NCBI RefSeq assembly: GCF_022549785.1
Contig: NZ_JAKZGO010000001.1
Span: 124,001-188,000 of the forward strand
Direction: 5' to 3'
From: Belliella alkalica
GTDB taxonomy: Bacteria; Bacteroidota; Bacteroidia; Cytophagales; Cyclobacteriaceae
DNA length: 64,000 nt
The notes beneath the pieces are model-generated. The model had not been told where the DNA came from, did not search any database, and saw only the letters and a program-made list of their open reading frames with translations. Shown in pieces: positions 1 through 9,412 of the stretch; position 1 is the first letter of the stretch; the number at the start of each line of letters is the position of its first letter. The position numbers were made by a program, and so were the translations under genes.

Positions 1-1
1 A

Positions 2-52
2 TTTGAGAAAAAATTACCTCTAGGAATTTTCTTCAGGTTCAGAAAGTTCTAA
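2..52 (+). CDS. possible 3' end of an upstream gene (partial)
   Basis: One frame is open from the window edge for 16 codons and ends in TAA at 50-52, 29 bp before the aminotransferase start. The peptide is basic and aromatic (ending FFRFRKF), which would suit the C-terminus of a real protein. It is too short to assign a family and may be chance. Confidence 0.3.
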   Translation, partial: FEKKLPLGIFFRFRKF

Positions 53-81
53 ATAAAAAGTAAGATTAATTACCATTCACA

Positions 82-1260
82 ATGAATAACAGACAATTAT
101 TTCTCTCCCACCTTGCGCAAACTACAGACTTTCCTTTGATGATCGAGATCGAAAAAGCTGAGGGAATTTATATGTATGGCCCATCTGGAGAAAAATTTAT
201 TGACTTGATATCAGGAATTGGTGTCAGCAATGTTGGTCATAGACATCCCAAAGTTTTGACTGCAATTCAAGAGCAATTGGATAAATATCTTCACTTGATG
301 GTATACGGAGAATATGTCCAAAGTCCACAAGCATTGTTAGCCAAAGCGCTTTGCGATACCTTACCTGCTCATCTTGACAATGTGTACTTGGTAAATAGCG
401 GAAGCGAAGCTGTAGAAGGGGCTCTAAAACTCGCGAAGCGCTTCACCAACAAAAGAGAAATCATTTCTTGTGTAGATGCTTACCACGGATCTTCCCAAGG
501 AGCGCTTTCGGTGGGAGGAAATGAAATTTTCAAAAGGTCATACAGACCCCTCCTACCTGGTATTAGAAATGTTGTTTATGGATCTTTTCATCAACTTGCG
601 GAAATCACAGAAAACACTGCTGCTGTAATCATCGAAACGATTCAGGGAGAAGCCGGGATCAAAGTAGCTTGTACGGAATATTTCAAAGCGTTGAGAAAGC
701 GTTGCGATGAAACAGGAACTTTGTTGATTTTAGATGAGATCCAAGCTGGTTTTGGAAGAACAGGGAAATTTTGGGCTTTTGAGCATTTTGGTATAGTTCC
801 GGACATCCTCGTGTGTGCAAAAGGAATGGGTGGTGGGATGCCAATAGGTGCATTCATTGCTAATAAAGAAGTAATGGGAGTTTTCAAAAACAACCCTTTA
901 TTAGGTCATATTACTACTTTTGGTGGTCACCCTGTCAGTGCAGCAGCATCATTAGCAACGATCAAAATAATCCAAGAAGAAAGATTGATTGAAGATGTAG
1001 AAAATAAAGCTAATCTATTCAAAAAGCTCCTAGTACATCCAAAGATCAAAAGTATTAGAAACAAAGGCTTGATGATGGCTGTGGAGTTTGAATCCTTTGA
1101 GGTGTTGAAGCCAATTATTGACAGAGCGATAGAGTTAGGTGTTATAACCGACTGGTTCTTATTTTGCGATGATGCAATGCGTATAGCACCTCCTTTGGTA
1201 ATCACTGAATCTCAAATTCATGATGCTTGCCAAATTATTCTCAAGGCAATTGACGTGTAA
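82..1260 (+). CDS. class III PLP-dependent aminotransferase (ArgD/RocD-like)
   Basis: Fold type I, class III aminotransferase of 392 aa, about the usual length. The PLP-binding features are visible: SGSEAVEGALK near residue 106, DEIQAGFGRTG starting at Asp218, and the Schiff-base lysine K247 in AKGMGGGMP. The family transfers amino groups from ornithine, N-acetylornithine, lysine or GABA to 2-oxoglutarate in the cytoplasm. The sequence does not decide the substrate, and no arginine-pathway genes are adjacent. It seems to be transcribed alone; the next gene begins 143 bp downstream. Confidence 0.85.
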   Translation: MNNRQLFLSHLAQTTDFPLMIEIEKAEGIYMYGPSGEKFIDLISGIGVSNVGHRHPKVLTAIQEQLDKYLHLMVYGEYVQSPQALLAKALCDTLPAHLDNVYLVNSGSEAVEGALKLAKRFTNKREIISCVDAYHGSSQGALSVGGNEIFKRSYRPLLPGIRNVVYGSFHQLAEITENTAAVIIETIQGEAGIKVACTEYFKALRKRCDETGTLLILDEIQAGFGRTGKFWAFEHFGIVPDILVCAKGMGGGMPIGAFIANKEVMGVFKNNPLLGHITTFGGHPVSAAASLATIKIIQEERLIEDVENKANLFKKLLVHPKIKSIRNKGLMMAVEFESFEVLKPIIDRAIELGVITDWFLFCDDAMRIAPPLVITESQIHDACQIILKAIDV

Positions 1261-1403
1261 GCTTACTACTCTTAAACTTCTGAAACTAAAATAATATTAT
1301 ATTTCAGTTTAATTTCATGTTCATTGTGTTTTTGATAAAAATTTCTCAGTATTTTTATCTGATAAAGCCAATATTTTACACAGTCATTTCTTAAATATAT
1401 TTT

Positions 1404-1955
1404 ATGGAGAAGTTAACCCCAATTAAATTAGTAACCTTTTTAAGAGGAATTAATGTTGGCGGACACCATAAAGTACCAATGAAAGATCTAGTAGAACTTT
1501 TAAATAAATCAGGTTTTTTAAATGTAGTCACGATCTTAAATTCTGGAAATGTTATTTTTGATAGTTACGATAATAATATTTTTCATATTGAGAATCAGTT
1601 AGAAAAGTCTTTTTTATCTACGTTTGGCTTTGCTATTCCAACAATAGTGATTTCCGCCGATGATTTAAAAAATGAATATAATACTAAACCCTTCGAAAAA
1701 ATTGAATATACTAAAGACACCAGATTTTATATCTCTTTTTGCAAGGAAAAACCTGTTGAGCCATTGACTACTCCATGGTCTACATCAGATGAATCATTTC
1801 ATATACTTAATTTTCGAAATCGAATAATTACCAGTATATTGGATTTAAGCAAGATCAATTCACCCAAGGGAATGGATATTTTAGAAAAACACTTTGGCAA
1901 AGACATTACTACCAGAAATTGGAATACCATCGAGAAGATTATTGCAAAACTTTAA
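1404..1955 (+). CDS. DUF1697 family protein
   Basis: A 183-aa cytoplasmic protein that opens with the DUF1697 hallmark FLRGINVGG followed by the KVPM and LNSGNVIF blocks. The family is widespread in bacteria but has no assigned biochemical role. The length is typical and no signal peptide is seen. The ATG at 1404 fits the family start, with the LRGINVGG block about ten residues in. It stands alone between the aminotransferase and the amidohydrolase. Confidence 0.85.
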   Translation: MEKLTPIKLVTFLRGINVGGHHKVPMKDLVELLNKSGFLNVVTILNSGNVIFDSYDNNIFHIENQLEKSFLSTFGFAIPTIVISADDLKNEYNTKPFEKIEYTKDTRFYISFCKEKPVEPLTTPWSTSDESFHILNFRNRIITSILDLSKINSPKGMDILEKHFGKDITTRNWNTIEKIIAKL

Positions 1956-2074
1956 TTAACCCTAGAACCTACTCTCAGAATATGCGTGCTATTTATGATT
2001 TTCGATATTTATATTATTTGACAATTGAAACATCAAAGAAGATGATCTATCTTCCAAATTTGATTTTTCAACAC

Positions 2075-3427
2075 ATGAGTAAAGCTCAAAGTATTGCTCT
2101 GAAATTGATAATCACATTTTTATTATTTAGTTTTTCAGTTTTTGCATATGCAACCCAATACAATCAGACTAAAAACATACTAATCAACCAAGTAAATGTT
2201 TTTGATGGGAAAAGTAAAAATCTACTTTTGAAAAGAAACATATTGATCGAAGGAAATAAGATTACAAAGATTTCAGTAGACCCTATCACAGTTGGAGAAA
2301 ATGTGATTTTGATAGATGGAACTGGAAAGACGATAATTCCTGGTTTGATTGATGTACACGTTCATATGATCTTCGGATCCCTTTCGATGCTTCAAATGGC
2401 ATCTCCTGACCTAGGAGAAGATGTTATCTTCAAAAATGTGTCTACTCAATCCGAAAACATGCTTTTAAGAGGCTTTACATCAGTTCGAGATGCAGGTGGG
2501 CCAATCTTCCCTCTGAAGAAAGCTATTGATGAAGGACAAGTATCAGGTCCAAGGATATGGCCTTCTGGAGCAACTATCAGTCAGACTTCTGGTCATGGAG
2601 ATATGAGATTGCCACATGAAAAGTCACGCCGGTTCTTTGGACCAATCTCGCGGGCCGAATCTGTCGGAGCCACATTTATTGCTGATGGTAGAGACGAAGT
2701 ATTGACAGCAGTAAGGGAAAATTTGCGTGAGGGAGCCAGTCAAATCAAAATTATGGCCGGAGGTGGAACTTCTTCAGCTTACGATCCTTTGGATGTGACT
2801 CAATATACTTTCGATGAAATGAAAGCTGCTGTTGATGCCGCAGAAGATTGGGGAACCTACGTGACTGTCCATGCATATACCAACAGAGCAGTGCAAAGAG
2901 CTATAAAAGCAGGAGTAAAATGTGTGGAACATGGTCAACTTTTGGATAAAAAAACTTTGAAACTTATGAAAAGAAAAGGTGTCTGGCTTAGTACCCAAAG
3001 ATTGGTGGACAATACATCAGACATGGATGAAAGTAGAATCATCAAGCGCGCTCCCGTCTTGGAAGGTCAACAAGTGATTTGGCCTCTTGCCAAAAAATTA
3101 AAAATGAAACTCGCATGGGGTACAGATTTTCTATTCGAACCTTCCTTGATGGATACTCAAAATGACTACATTGTGAAATTGGAAAAATGGTTTACTCCTT
3201 ATGAAATCTTAAAAATGGTAACCCATGACAATGCCCAATTATTGGCGCTTTCGGGATTAAGAAGTCCATACTCTGGAAAGTTAGGAGTAATTGAAGAAGG
3301 TGCTTTAGCCGATATGATTTTGATAGATGGCAATCCACTTGAGAATATTGGAATTCTTTCCCAGTATGCAGATAAGTTTTCTGTAATCATCAAGGATGGC
3401 AAGGTTGTAAAAAACAATGCAGAATGA
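2075..3427 (+). CDS. exported metal-dependent amidohydrolase
   Basis: Amidohydrolase-superfamily protein (imidazolonepropionase/prolidase-like subgroup) of 450 aa from the chosen ATG at 2075. The frame is open further upstream to 1919, but only the 2075 start places a signal peptide (KLIITFLLFSFSVFAYA) at the N-terminus, and an earlier start would overlap the DUF1697 gene. Metal and catalytic residues are visible: HVH in IDVHVHM, HAY, CVEHGQ and the aspartate in AWGTDF. An HVH/PADMILIDGNPL-like C-terminal sandwich follows. It probably hydrolyses a cyclic amide or a dipeptide in the periplasm; the substrate is unknown. Confidence 0.8.
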   Translation: MSKAQSIALKLIITFLLFSFSVFAYATQYNQTKNILINQVNVFDGKSKNLLLKRNILIEGNKITKISVDPITVGENVILIDGTGKTIIPGLIDVHVHMIFGSLSMLQMASPDLGEDVIFKNVSTQSENMLLRGFTSVRDAGGPIFPLKKAIDEGQVSGPRIWPSGATISQTSGHGDMRLPHEKSRRFFGPISRAESVGATFIADGRDEVLTAVRENLREGASQIKIMAGGGTSSAYDPLDVTQYTFDEMKAAVDAAEDWGTYVTVHAYTNRAVQRAIKAGVKCVEHGQLLDKKTLKLMKRKGVWLSTQRLVDNTSDMDESRIIKRAPVLEGQQVIWPLAKKLKMKLAWGTDFLFEPSLMDTQNDYIVKLEKWFTPYEILKMVTHDNAQLLALSGLRSPYSGKLGVIEEGALADMILIDGNPLENIGILSQYADKFSVIIKDGKVVKNNAE

Positions 3428-3594
3428 ATCTATAAATGATGGTTTGTGATCTTTTATATTGAATTTTTTCCGTTAAAAAATATTTTGGTTCTTCCTGAAA
3501 CAATTTTAGTAGATTGTTTATTGTTATTTAAAGCTAACGGTCCTTATGAAATCGAATAGTTTTTAATTTACCTAACCACCTACAACCAAAAAAA

Positions 3595-4482
3595 ATGAAA
3601 CCAATCAAGAAAGAAGTTATTAGCCAGGATGTGTTTGATATTTACGATGAATATGTCCACAGCAAAATAGATAGAAGACAATTTGTAGAAAGACTTTCTC
3701 TATATACAGCAGGTGGAGTAACATTGACTGCTTTGATGAGTTTTTTGATGCCCAATTATGTTCAAGCAAAGCGTTTTGAGATAGGTGATAATCGCTTTGA
3801 GGCAGAATATATAAAATATGACTCCCCAAAAGGAGCTGGTGAGATGAAAGCACTTTTGACAAAGCCCGCTGGCATGACTGGCAAACTCCCTGGCATAGTT
3901 GTAGTCCATGAAAATAGAGGACTGAATCCATATATAGAAGATGTAGCACATCAATGTGCATTGGATGGATTTATAGCAATAGCACCCGATGCCTTGACAC
4001 CATTTGGCGGATATCCAGGCACAGATGATGAAGGCCGAACGATGCAAGCCAAAAGGAATAGAGATGAAATGTTGGAAGATTTTATTGCTGCATTCGAAAC
4101 ATTAAAAAATCATCCTGATTGCAACGGAAACATTGGGGTAGTAGGATTTTGTTTTGGTGGTTGGATTTCAAATATGATGGCAGTCCGTGTACCCGAACTG
4201 AAGGCTGCTGTTCCATTTTATGGAGGTCAAGCCAGTGAAGAAGATGTACCTTCGATCAATGCTCCTTTACAATTACATTTCGCAGAATTGGATACTCGAG
4301 TTAATGCAGGCTGGGAAGCTTACAAAGAAGCATTGGATAAGAATGGCAAATCTTATGAAGTACATTTTTACAGAGATCTTAATCATGGATTCCATAATCA
4401 TTCTACGCCAAGATATGACGAAGCAGGTGCAAAATTAGCATGGGAAAGAACAGTGAAGTTTTTTAGGGAAAAGCTGGTTTAG
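3595..4482 (+). CDS. dienelactone hydrolase family protein, Tat-exported
   Basis: Alpha/beta hydrolase of 295 aa, like the YghX/DLH group. The N-terminus has a twin-arginine-like export segment (DRRQFVERLSLYTAGG and a hydrophobic stretch ending YVQA). The nucleophile elbow GFCFGG carries a cysteine, as in dienelactone hydrolases; an acidic residue in ELDTRV and the histidine in NHGFHN complete a plausible triad. It would act in the periplasm on a lactone or ester of unknown identity. Monocistronic, with a 167-bp gap upstream. Confidence 0.85.
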   Translation: MKPIKKEVISQDVFDIYDEYVHSKIDRRQFVERLSLYTAGGVTLTALMSFLMPNYVQAKRFEIGDNRFEAEYIKYDSPKGAGEMKALLTKPAGMTGKLPGIVVVHENRGLNPYIEDVAHQCALDGFIAIAPDALTPFGGYPGTDDEGRTMQAKRNRDEMLEDFIAAFETLKNHPDCNGNIGVVGFCFGGWISNMMAVRVPELKAAVPFYGGQASEEDVPSINAPLQLHFAELDTRVNAGWEAYKEALDKNGKSYEVHFYRDLNHGFHNHSTPRYDEAGAKLAWERTVKFFREKLV

Positions 4483-5068
4483 GGATTGAAGATTTGAAAA
4501 TTTTAAGATTGAAAGAACTTATCCTCCTCACCAGACTAAGGTTTTAAGATTGTAAAATAAAGAAGTTTTAAGGTTTAAATTTGGTAAGTCGAACAAGTTC
4601 ATTTTTAAACTTTTAGGGAAAAGGGTTTTATGAAAATAATTTATATGTATATCCGCTTTTACACCAGTAGCCACTTAAAATAATCTAAAATAGTATATTT
4701 GAAGCGCTGTGGGCCGTTAGCTGTCAACAGTTGACAATTATCCGCAAGATTATTTGTGATAAAAACACATGCTGGTGTAATTGCGGATAATCATAATAAT
4801 TTATTAATAAATGTCTAATTGTCAATTTGAAAGTAATTGAGATTTATTCAAATAAAGAAACCTTATTTCAAATAAATCCGAGAGGAATATATGGATCCCA
4901 AAATCTGCAATGGTTAATCAAAATGATTTTATCATTTTCAAAGATTTTGTAGAAAGCAAAATCAATTAACATATCATCAAATCCATCCCTAAATCCCCCT
5001 ACTTCATCACATTTTTTTGCCGGATTTTAAGAGTTCACTTATTCTTGTGTCATACTAATTTTCGAGCA
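4483..5068. other. intergenic region with degenerate AT-rich repeats and one MITE-like element
   Basis: This 586-bp gap has no credible gene. Its first 150 bp contain loosely repeated TTTTAAGATTG-type tracts. The centre is the 140-bp inverted-repeat element described separately. The last 280 bp are AT-rich and presumably hold the promoter of the sensor-kinase operon, although no clear TAnnTTTG box was found. Confidence 0.5.
4650..4789. repeat. 140-bp MITE-like element, copy A
   Basis: Imperfect terminal inverted repeats bound it: TATCCGCTTTTACACCAG at the left and CTGGTGTAATTGCGGATA at the right, pairing at 16 of 18 positions. Inside is a second TTATCCGCA motif preceded by the palindrome TGTCAACAGTTGACA. 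It encodes nothing. A second copy of exactly the same length, with similar ends and internal landmarks, lies at 32069-32208. Together they look like a small non-autonomous element family. Confidence 0.65.
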
Positions 5069-5236
5069 ATGAAAAGGAATAAACGAATCTACTACTTCTT
5101 GATATTTACAGGATTGCTTTACAATTTCATCCTATTTGCAAAAAAGGAAAGTGAAATAGAAAAAAACAAATTGGAAAATATTACCATAGATTCTACTTCA
5201 ATTCAATCAACAGACACTATATTCAATAAATTATGA
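5069..5236 (+). CDS. small single-span membrane protein coupled to the sensor kinase
   Basis: A 55-aa open frame with a basic N-terminus (MKRNKR), one hydrophobic segment (IYYFLIFTGLLYNFILFA) and a polar tail. Its stop overlaps the kinase start in an ATGA (5233-5236), an arrangement typical of translational coupling. That overlap and the membrane-protein composition support a real gene. The ATG at 5069 puts the basic residues directly before the membrane span; the frame is open to 5045. No family is recognised. A role as an accessory of the kinase is inference. Confidence 0.5.
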   Translation: MKRNKRIYYFLIFTGLLYNFILFAKKESEIEKNKLENITIDSTSIQSTDTIFNKL

Positions 5237-6639
5237 AAGACAGAATTTTACCATTTAGACAAATTGAGTGGTGGGTAGTTACCTTCCTTTTTGTGAGTAT
5301 CATCCTTTCCAATGTGGTGACAACACGTACATTCAACCTTGATTTCGATCAAAGTATGGTGTATTTTGCCAAAATCTTTATCCCTTTGATATTTTTGGCA
5401 TCCTTCTACTTTTTCCACATGAAAATATTTCCAAATTTTCTCCAAGATGGAAAAAAATCTAAATTAATCATTTATTCAATTTTAACCTTTTTTGGATCTT
5501 TTATTTCCATTGGTGCATTTTCAGTTGGGGCTAATTTTACTTCAGATTTTCTAATGCCTTTTTACTTCAATTCCCTTGCTATCTATGCAGGATATGGAGC
5601 CATTATTTATATTCTAAATCAAATCTTATTAACTGACATAAACAAAGATTTACAACCTTATAATATCCTCCGTTTTGTTTTAATTTATATTTTTCTAGTA
5701 ATTTTTCTCTTTCAGTTTCAAAGAATTGCTGGTCAAGTAGTTCTCCTTACTTTTGCAATATTCATTCCCGTAATTTTAACATTGATTCTCTATAATTTCT
5801 TTTTGGTTTATGGACTGAAAAAGCAAGGGCGAAAAGGTGAAGCGAATGCATTTTATATCCTTTTGATATTTATCATTGCTGGCATTTTTATATTCATATC
5901 AATAGGAAAAGGAGATCCTGAGTTTTTGATACCTGGGATTGTTATAATTGTTGGAATTATTGCTATTCTATTCCCAATATCCAATTTCTTTTTTAAAAAA
6001 TATGACAATTATTTAGGAGAAATCAACTCGCTTAACATAAAAGTAGATCGTAGTACAGCTGACCTCTCCTTTCTGCGTTCCCAGATCAACCCACATTTTC
6101 TATTCAATGCATTGAACACACTTTACGGAAATGCATTACATGAAAATGCTGAAAATACTGCAGAAGGAATCCAAAAGCTTGGCGACATGATGCGCTTCAT
6201 GCTTCATGAAAACAATCAAGACCAAATTCCTGTAATAAGGGAAAAGGAATACTTGGTAAATTATGTAGATCTTCAAAACCTAAGACTCAAAGACCAAGAA
6301 AATGTAGAAATTGTCTTTAGCCACAGCGAGGAAAATTGCCCTGGCCAAATCGCACCCATGTTATTAATTCCATTTGTGGAGAATGCATTCAAACATGGTA
6401 TCAGTTTTCAGAAAAAATCATGGATCAAAATAAGTTTGCGTTGCCTTGATGGATCAGTACATTTGGATGTCAATAACAGCATACATCGCAGCAACGAAGA
6501 GGATCCTGAACGAAAATCATCCGGAATAGGCTTAGAAAATGTCAAACAAAGACTTAATATCCTCTATCCAGAAAAGCACGATTTGATAGTAAGAGAAAAT
6601 GATCTTGAGTATTTTGTACATTTGAGTATTAAGCTTTAG
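5233..6639 (+). CDS. LytS/YehU-family sensor histidine kinase
   Basis: 468-aa membrane kinase. Residues 1-255 form about eight hydrophobic spans; a His_kinase domain follows with the signature SQINPHFLFNALNTL and the likely phospho-acceptor His288. The C-terminal ATPase has an N box (PFVENAFKHG) and the GIGLENVKQRL G box. In this family the kinase passes phosphate to a LytTR regulator; a candidate lies 551 bp downstream (7191). The first codon overlaps the stop of the small upstream gene. The signal sensed is unknown. Confidence 0.88.
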   Translation: MKDRILPFRQIEWWVVTFLFVSIILSNVVTTRTFNLDFDQSMVYFAKIFIPLIFLASFYFFHMKIFPNFLQDGKKSKLIIYSILTFFGSFISIGAFSVGANFTSDFLMPFYFNSLAIYAGYGAIIYILNQILLTDINKDLQPYNILRFVLIYIFLVIFLFQFQRIAGQVVLLTFAIFIPVILTLILYNFFLVYGLKKQGRKGEANAFYILLIFIIAGIFIFISIGKGDPEFLIPGIVIIVGIIAILFPISNFFFKKYDNYLGEINSLNIKVDRSTADLSFLRSQINPHFLFNALNTLYGNALHENAENTAEGIQKLGDMMRFMLHENNQDQIPVIREKEYLVNYVDLQNLRLKDQENVEIVFSHSEENCPGQIAPMLLIPFVENAFKHGISFQKKSWIKISLRCLDGSVHLDVNNSIHRSNEEDPERKSSGIGLENVKQRLNILYPEKHDLIVRENDLEYFVHLSIKL

Positions 6640-7190
6640 AAATGAGAGAAATGAGATATGAGATGTGATACATGAGACAAGTAAGATGTATAACGAGATG
6701 AAAACCACGAAGTGCCTGTCCCCTGCCAATAACTATCGGCACGGGAGGTAAAACTTTAAGTAACCCTGGGTCGCAACTTGAGGATTAATGTGGATTCAGA
6801 AAACACTACCCCCAAAGGGGTTAAACCTTCAATAACCCCGTATGAAATGCGGGGAATAACGAGGATGATGAAGAGCAACAACCCCGAAGCGGGTTGAACT
6901 CTACTATTTGTAAGAAAAAGAGTCAACTATTTTCAGAACGAGACAAGGATTAAAGGAACACAATTAAAATACTAGAAAGCCCTATCTGATACCAATATTC
7001 CAATCCACTACAACGGACAAATTCTTATAATCTTCTAATCCACCACGGCGGACAAGTTCTTCCAATCTCACAAAACCTTTAAACTTTCCAACTTTAAAAC
7101 ATTCCAACCATTACCCCTCAATCTTCCAATCCACCCCTGAAAATAATTCCCAACCATATCTAAAATCTACCTTCTAAAATCAAAAATTGA
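6640..7190. other. intergenic region rich in eroded repeats between kinase and regulator
   Basis: No gene is supported in these 551 bp. The first part has short ATGAGA/GATGTGA tracts, which resemble those just after the BatC-like gene (22078-22115). Two small GC-rich hairpins follow: CCCCAAAGGGG near 6810 and ACCCCGTATGAAATGCGGGG near 6835-6855. From about 6990, loosely repeated motifs built on AATCCACNACNNCGGACAA-like units run up to the regulator. It looks like an accumulation site for intergenic repeat relics. Confidence 0.5.
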
Positions 7191-7874
7191 ATGTTAACAG
7201 CTATCGCTATAGACGACGAACCAATGGCTTTGGAAGTCGTGAAAAACCACGCTTCAAAGGTTCCGTTTGTTCTACTTAAGGAAATATTTACAGATGCCAT
7301 CAAAGCCCTAGAATATCTTAAAACCAATCAAGTGAATTTGATCTTTTTGGATATCAAGATGCCTGATATTTCTGGTTTGGAATTAGCCACGTTGATTCCC
7401 AAAGACAGTATGGTGGTATTTACGACCGCATATTCTGAGCATGCTGTCAAAAGTTTTGAATTGGATGCTATAGATTATCTATTGAAACCTTTCAACCTCA
7501 GTCGATTTTTGAAATCTTGTCAGAAAGCCCAAGAACTCTTCGAACTTAAAAATGGGCAGAACCAATTAAATAGCTTTATTTTTATCAAAACAGGTTACGA
7601 ACAAGTGAAAATCAGTTTTGAAGAGCTTCTTTTTTGCGAAGCAAATGGCAATTATGTTAATTTCCACCTTGCCAAAGAAAAAATTCTTAGCAGAATGACT
7701 TTGGCAGAAACAGAAAAGCTTCTACCCTCCCACTTTGTCAAAACCCATAGATCGTTCGTGATCAATACCCAAAAGATTCAAAAAATAGAAAAACATCAAG
7801 TTACCCTTGAAAGCAAAACAGCTCCCGTGAGCAGTAGTTTTTATGATGCTTTAGCAGATAAATTGAAGCAGTAA
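7191..7874 (+). CDS. LytTR-family response regulator
   Basis: 227-aa regulator. Receiver domain (1-118) has the acidic pair D8/D9, phospho-acceptor D54 in FLDIKMPD, the TTAY switch and the lysine of YLLKPF. A LytTR DNA-binding domain (about 125-227) has the typical FIKTGYE, CEANGNYVNFH and KTHRSFVIN blocks. It is the likely partner of the kinase at 5233, on the same strand, though 551 bp of repeat-rich sequence separates them, so separate transcription is possible. Target promoters are unknown. Confidence 0.9.
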   Translation: MLTAIAIDDEPMALEVVKNHASKVPFVLLKEIFTDAIKALEYLKTNQVNLIFLDIKMPDISGLELATLIPKDSMVVFTTAYSEHAVKSFELDAIDYLLKPFNLSRFLKSCQKAQELFELKNGQNQLNSFIFIKTGYEQVKISFEELLFCEANGNYVNFHLAKEKILSRMTLAETEKLLPSHFVKTHRSFVINTQKIQKIEKHQVTLESKTAPVSSSFYDALADKLKQ

Positions 7875-7924
7875 TCAGGTTTAACTTCCTAGGAATATTT
7901 ATCCTTGACACAAATAAAAAAAAA

Positions 7925-7958
7925 GTCCTTCAAGTATTTTAGAAGTTACTTAAAGGAC
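7925..7958. terminator. bidirectional intrinsic terminator
   Basis: Stem GTCCTT-C-AAGTA / TACTT-A-AAGGAC flanked by A-rich and T-rich runs. It lies between the convergent LytTR regulator and RNA helicase genes and can serve both. Confidence 0.7.
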
Positions 7959-7983
7959 AAATTTATATCTATTCAATAGTGTT

Positions 7984-9399
7984 TTAATCAATCACATTTT
8001 TTCTAGATCCGAACTTTGATTCTTTCGGTTTCTGATCAAACTCAGGACTTTTTTCCACTTTAGGGTTCTGTCTTGGCTTGAAGCCACCTTGTGTTTCTGG
8101 GTTCTCCTGATCTTTGACTACATGTGGTTGAGCTGTATTTTCCCTCGGTTTTCTATGTGGTTTATGATCAGATTTTGGATGATTGGAAGATTTGTTTCCA
8201 TGACTTGCAGGCTTTTTACCTTTCTTAAAATCACTTTTCGGCTTGGCGCTCGCTGAAGATGAATAGCTTGGACCTGCTTCAAAACCCTCTGGCAAAGGGA
8301 GTTTTTCTATTTCCATTCCAATTAGGCCTTCTATCCTACTGAATTTGAATTTGTCTTTTTCATTGACAAAAGTGATCGCTTCTCCTTTGCTGTCAGCTCT
8401 TGCAGTCCTACCAACTCTGTGGACATAATCTTCTGGATCATTTGGCGTATCAAAGTTGATTACCAATTCGATTCCTACCACATCGATTCCTCTGGAAATA
8501 ATATCAGTTCCAACCAAAATCCTCAGTGCTCTATTCTTAAACCTTGACATGATCTGTTCACGCTCAACTTGCTCTAGGTCAGAATGAAAAGCTTCTACTT
8601 CAAAATCTTTTTTCAATACTTTGAAGAGGCTTTTTACTTTATCCTTTGTAGATGCAAAGATGATCACTGCTTCGTAATCTTTCTGCCTTAAGATGTGTTT
8701 AACCAAATCCTCTTTTTGAGAATCATAAGCTAGGTACGCTGCTTGTGTAACACCTTCTGCAGTTTTGCCCAAAGACAAACTTACTTCTTCAGGGTTGTTT
8801 AGAAGCTTTTTGGAAAACTGTCTGATTTTAGGAGGCATTGTAGCAGAGAACAAGATAGTCTGTCTATCCTTCGGGAGGTAATTCACAATAGTGAGCAAAT
8901 CATCAGAAAAACCCATGTCGAGCATTCTGTCAGCTTCATCCAGGATCAAATGTTTCAAGCTATCAAGGTTGATTTTACCTCCTGCCAATAATGCTATAAG
9001 TCTGCCCGGTGTGGCTACGACAATTTCAGCACCTTGTTCCAAAGCGCGCTTTTGCTGTTCCCAGACCAAGCCATCTCCTCCTCCATAGATAGAAATCGAA
9101 CTGATTCCCAAAAAGTAAGCAAAACCTTGAATCTGCTGATCGATTTGTATAGCAAGTTCGCGTGTAGGTGCCAATACCAAAGTATTAAGCTTGTTGTCTC
9201 CCAACTTTGCGATTTTGTTCAATACTGGAAGGATAAATGCTGCTGTTTTTCCTGTGCCTGTTTGTGCACATGCGATGATGTCTTTTCCCTCTAAAATAAT
9301 TGGGATTGCCATTTCTTGTACAGGGGTTGGCTTTTCGAAACCCATGGCGTCAAGTCCTTCTTGTAATGACGCCTCAAAATTAAAACTATTGAAATTCAA
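7984..9399 (-). CDS. DEAD-box RNA helicase (RhlE-like)
   Basis: ATP-dependent RNA helicase of 471 aa with every canonical motif: Q motif (GFEKPTPVQ), Walker A AQTGTGKT (45-52), PTRELA, DEAD, SAT, and HRVGRTAR. A basic, low-complexity C-terminal tail (about 380-471, rich in K, P, S) is typical of RhlE-type proteins and binds RNA. The family remodels RNA in ribosome assembly, decay and cold adaptation. I prefer the TTG at 9399, because it gives the usual NFNSFNFEASLQEGL start and lies 13 bp after the DoxX stop. The ATG at 9438 would overlap DoxX. Confidence 0.9.
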   Translation of the reverse strand: MNFNSFNFEASLQEGLDAMGFEKPTPVQEMAIPIILEGKDIIACAQTGTGKTAAFILPVLNKIAKLGDNKLNTLVLAPTRELAIQIDQQIQGFAYFLGISSISIYGGGDGLVWEQQKRALEQGAEIVVATPGRLIALLAGGKINLDSLKHLILDEADRMLDMGFSDDLLTIVNYLPKDRQTILFSATMPPKIRQFSKKLLNNPEEVSLSLGKTAEGVTQAAYLAYDSQKEDLVKHILRQKDYEAVIIFASTKDKVKSLFKVLKKDFEVEAFHSDLEQVEREQIMSRFKNRALRILVGTDIISRGIDVVGIELVINFDTPNDPEDYVHRVGRTARADSKGEAITFVNEKDKFKFSRIEGLIGMEIEKLPLPEGFEAGPSYSSSASAKPKSDFKKGKKPASHGNKSSNHPKSDHKPHRKPRENTAQPHVVKDQENPETQGGFKPRQNPKVEKSPEFDQKPKESKFGSRKNVID

Positions 9400-9412
9400 A
9401 ACTATAGTGATT

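Noticed and set aside
1919-2074. N-terminal extension of the amidohydrolase
   Set aside because: It overlaps the DUF1697 gene and would bury the signal peptide that begins at 2075.
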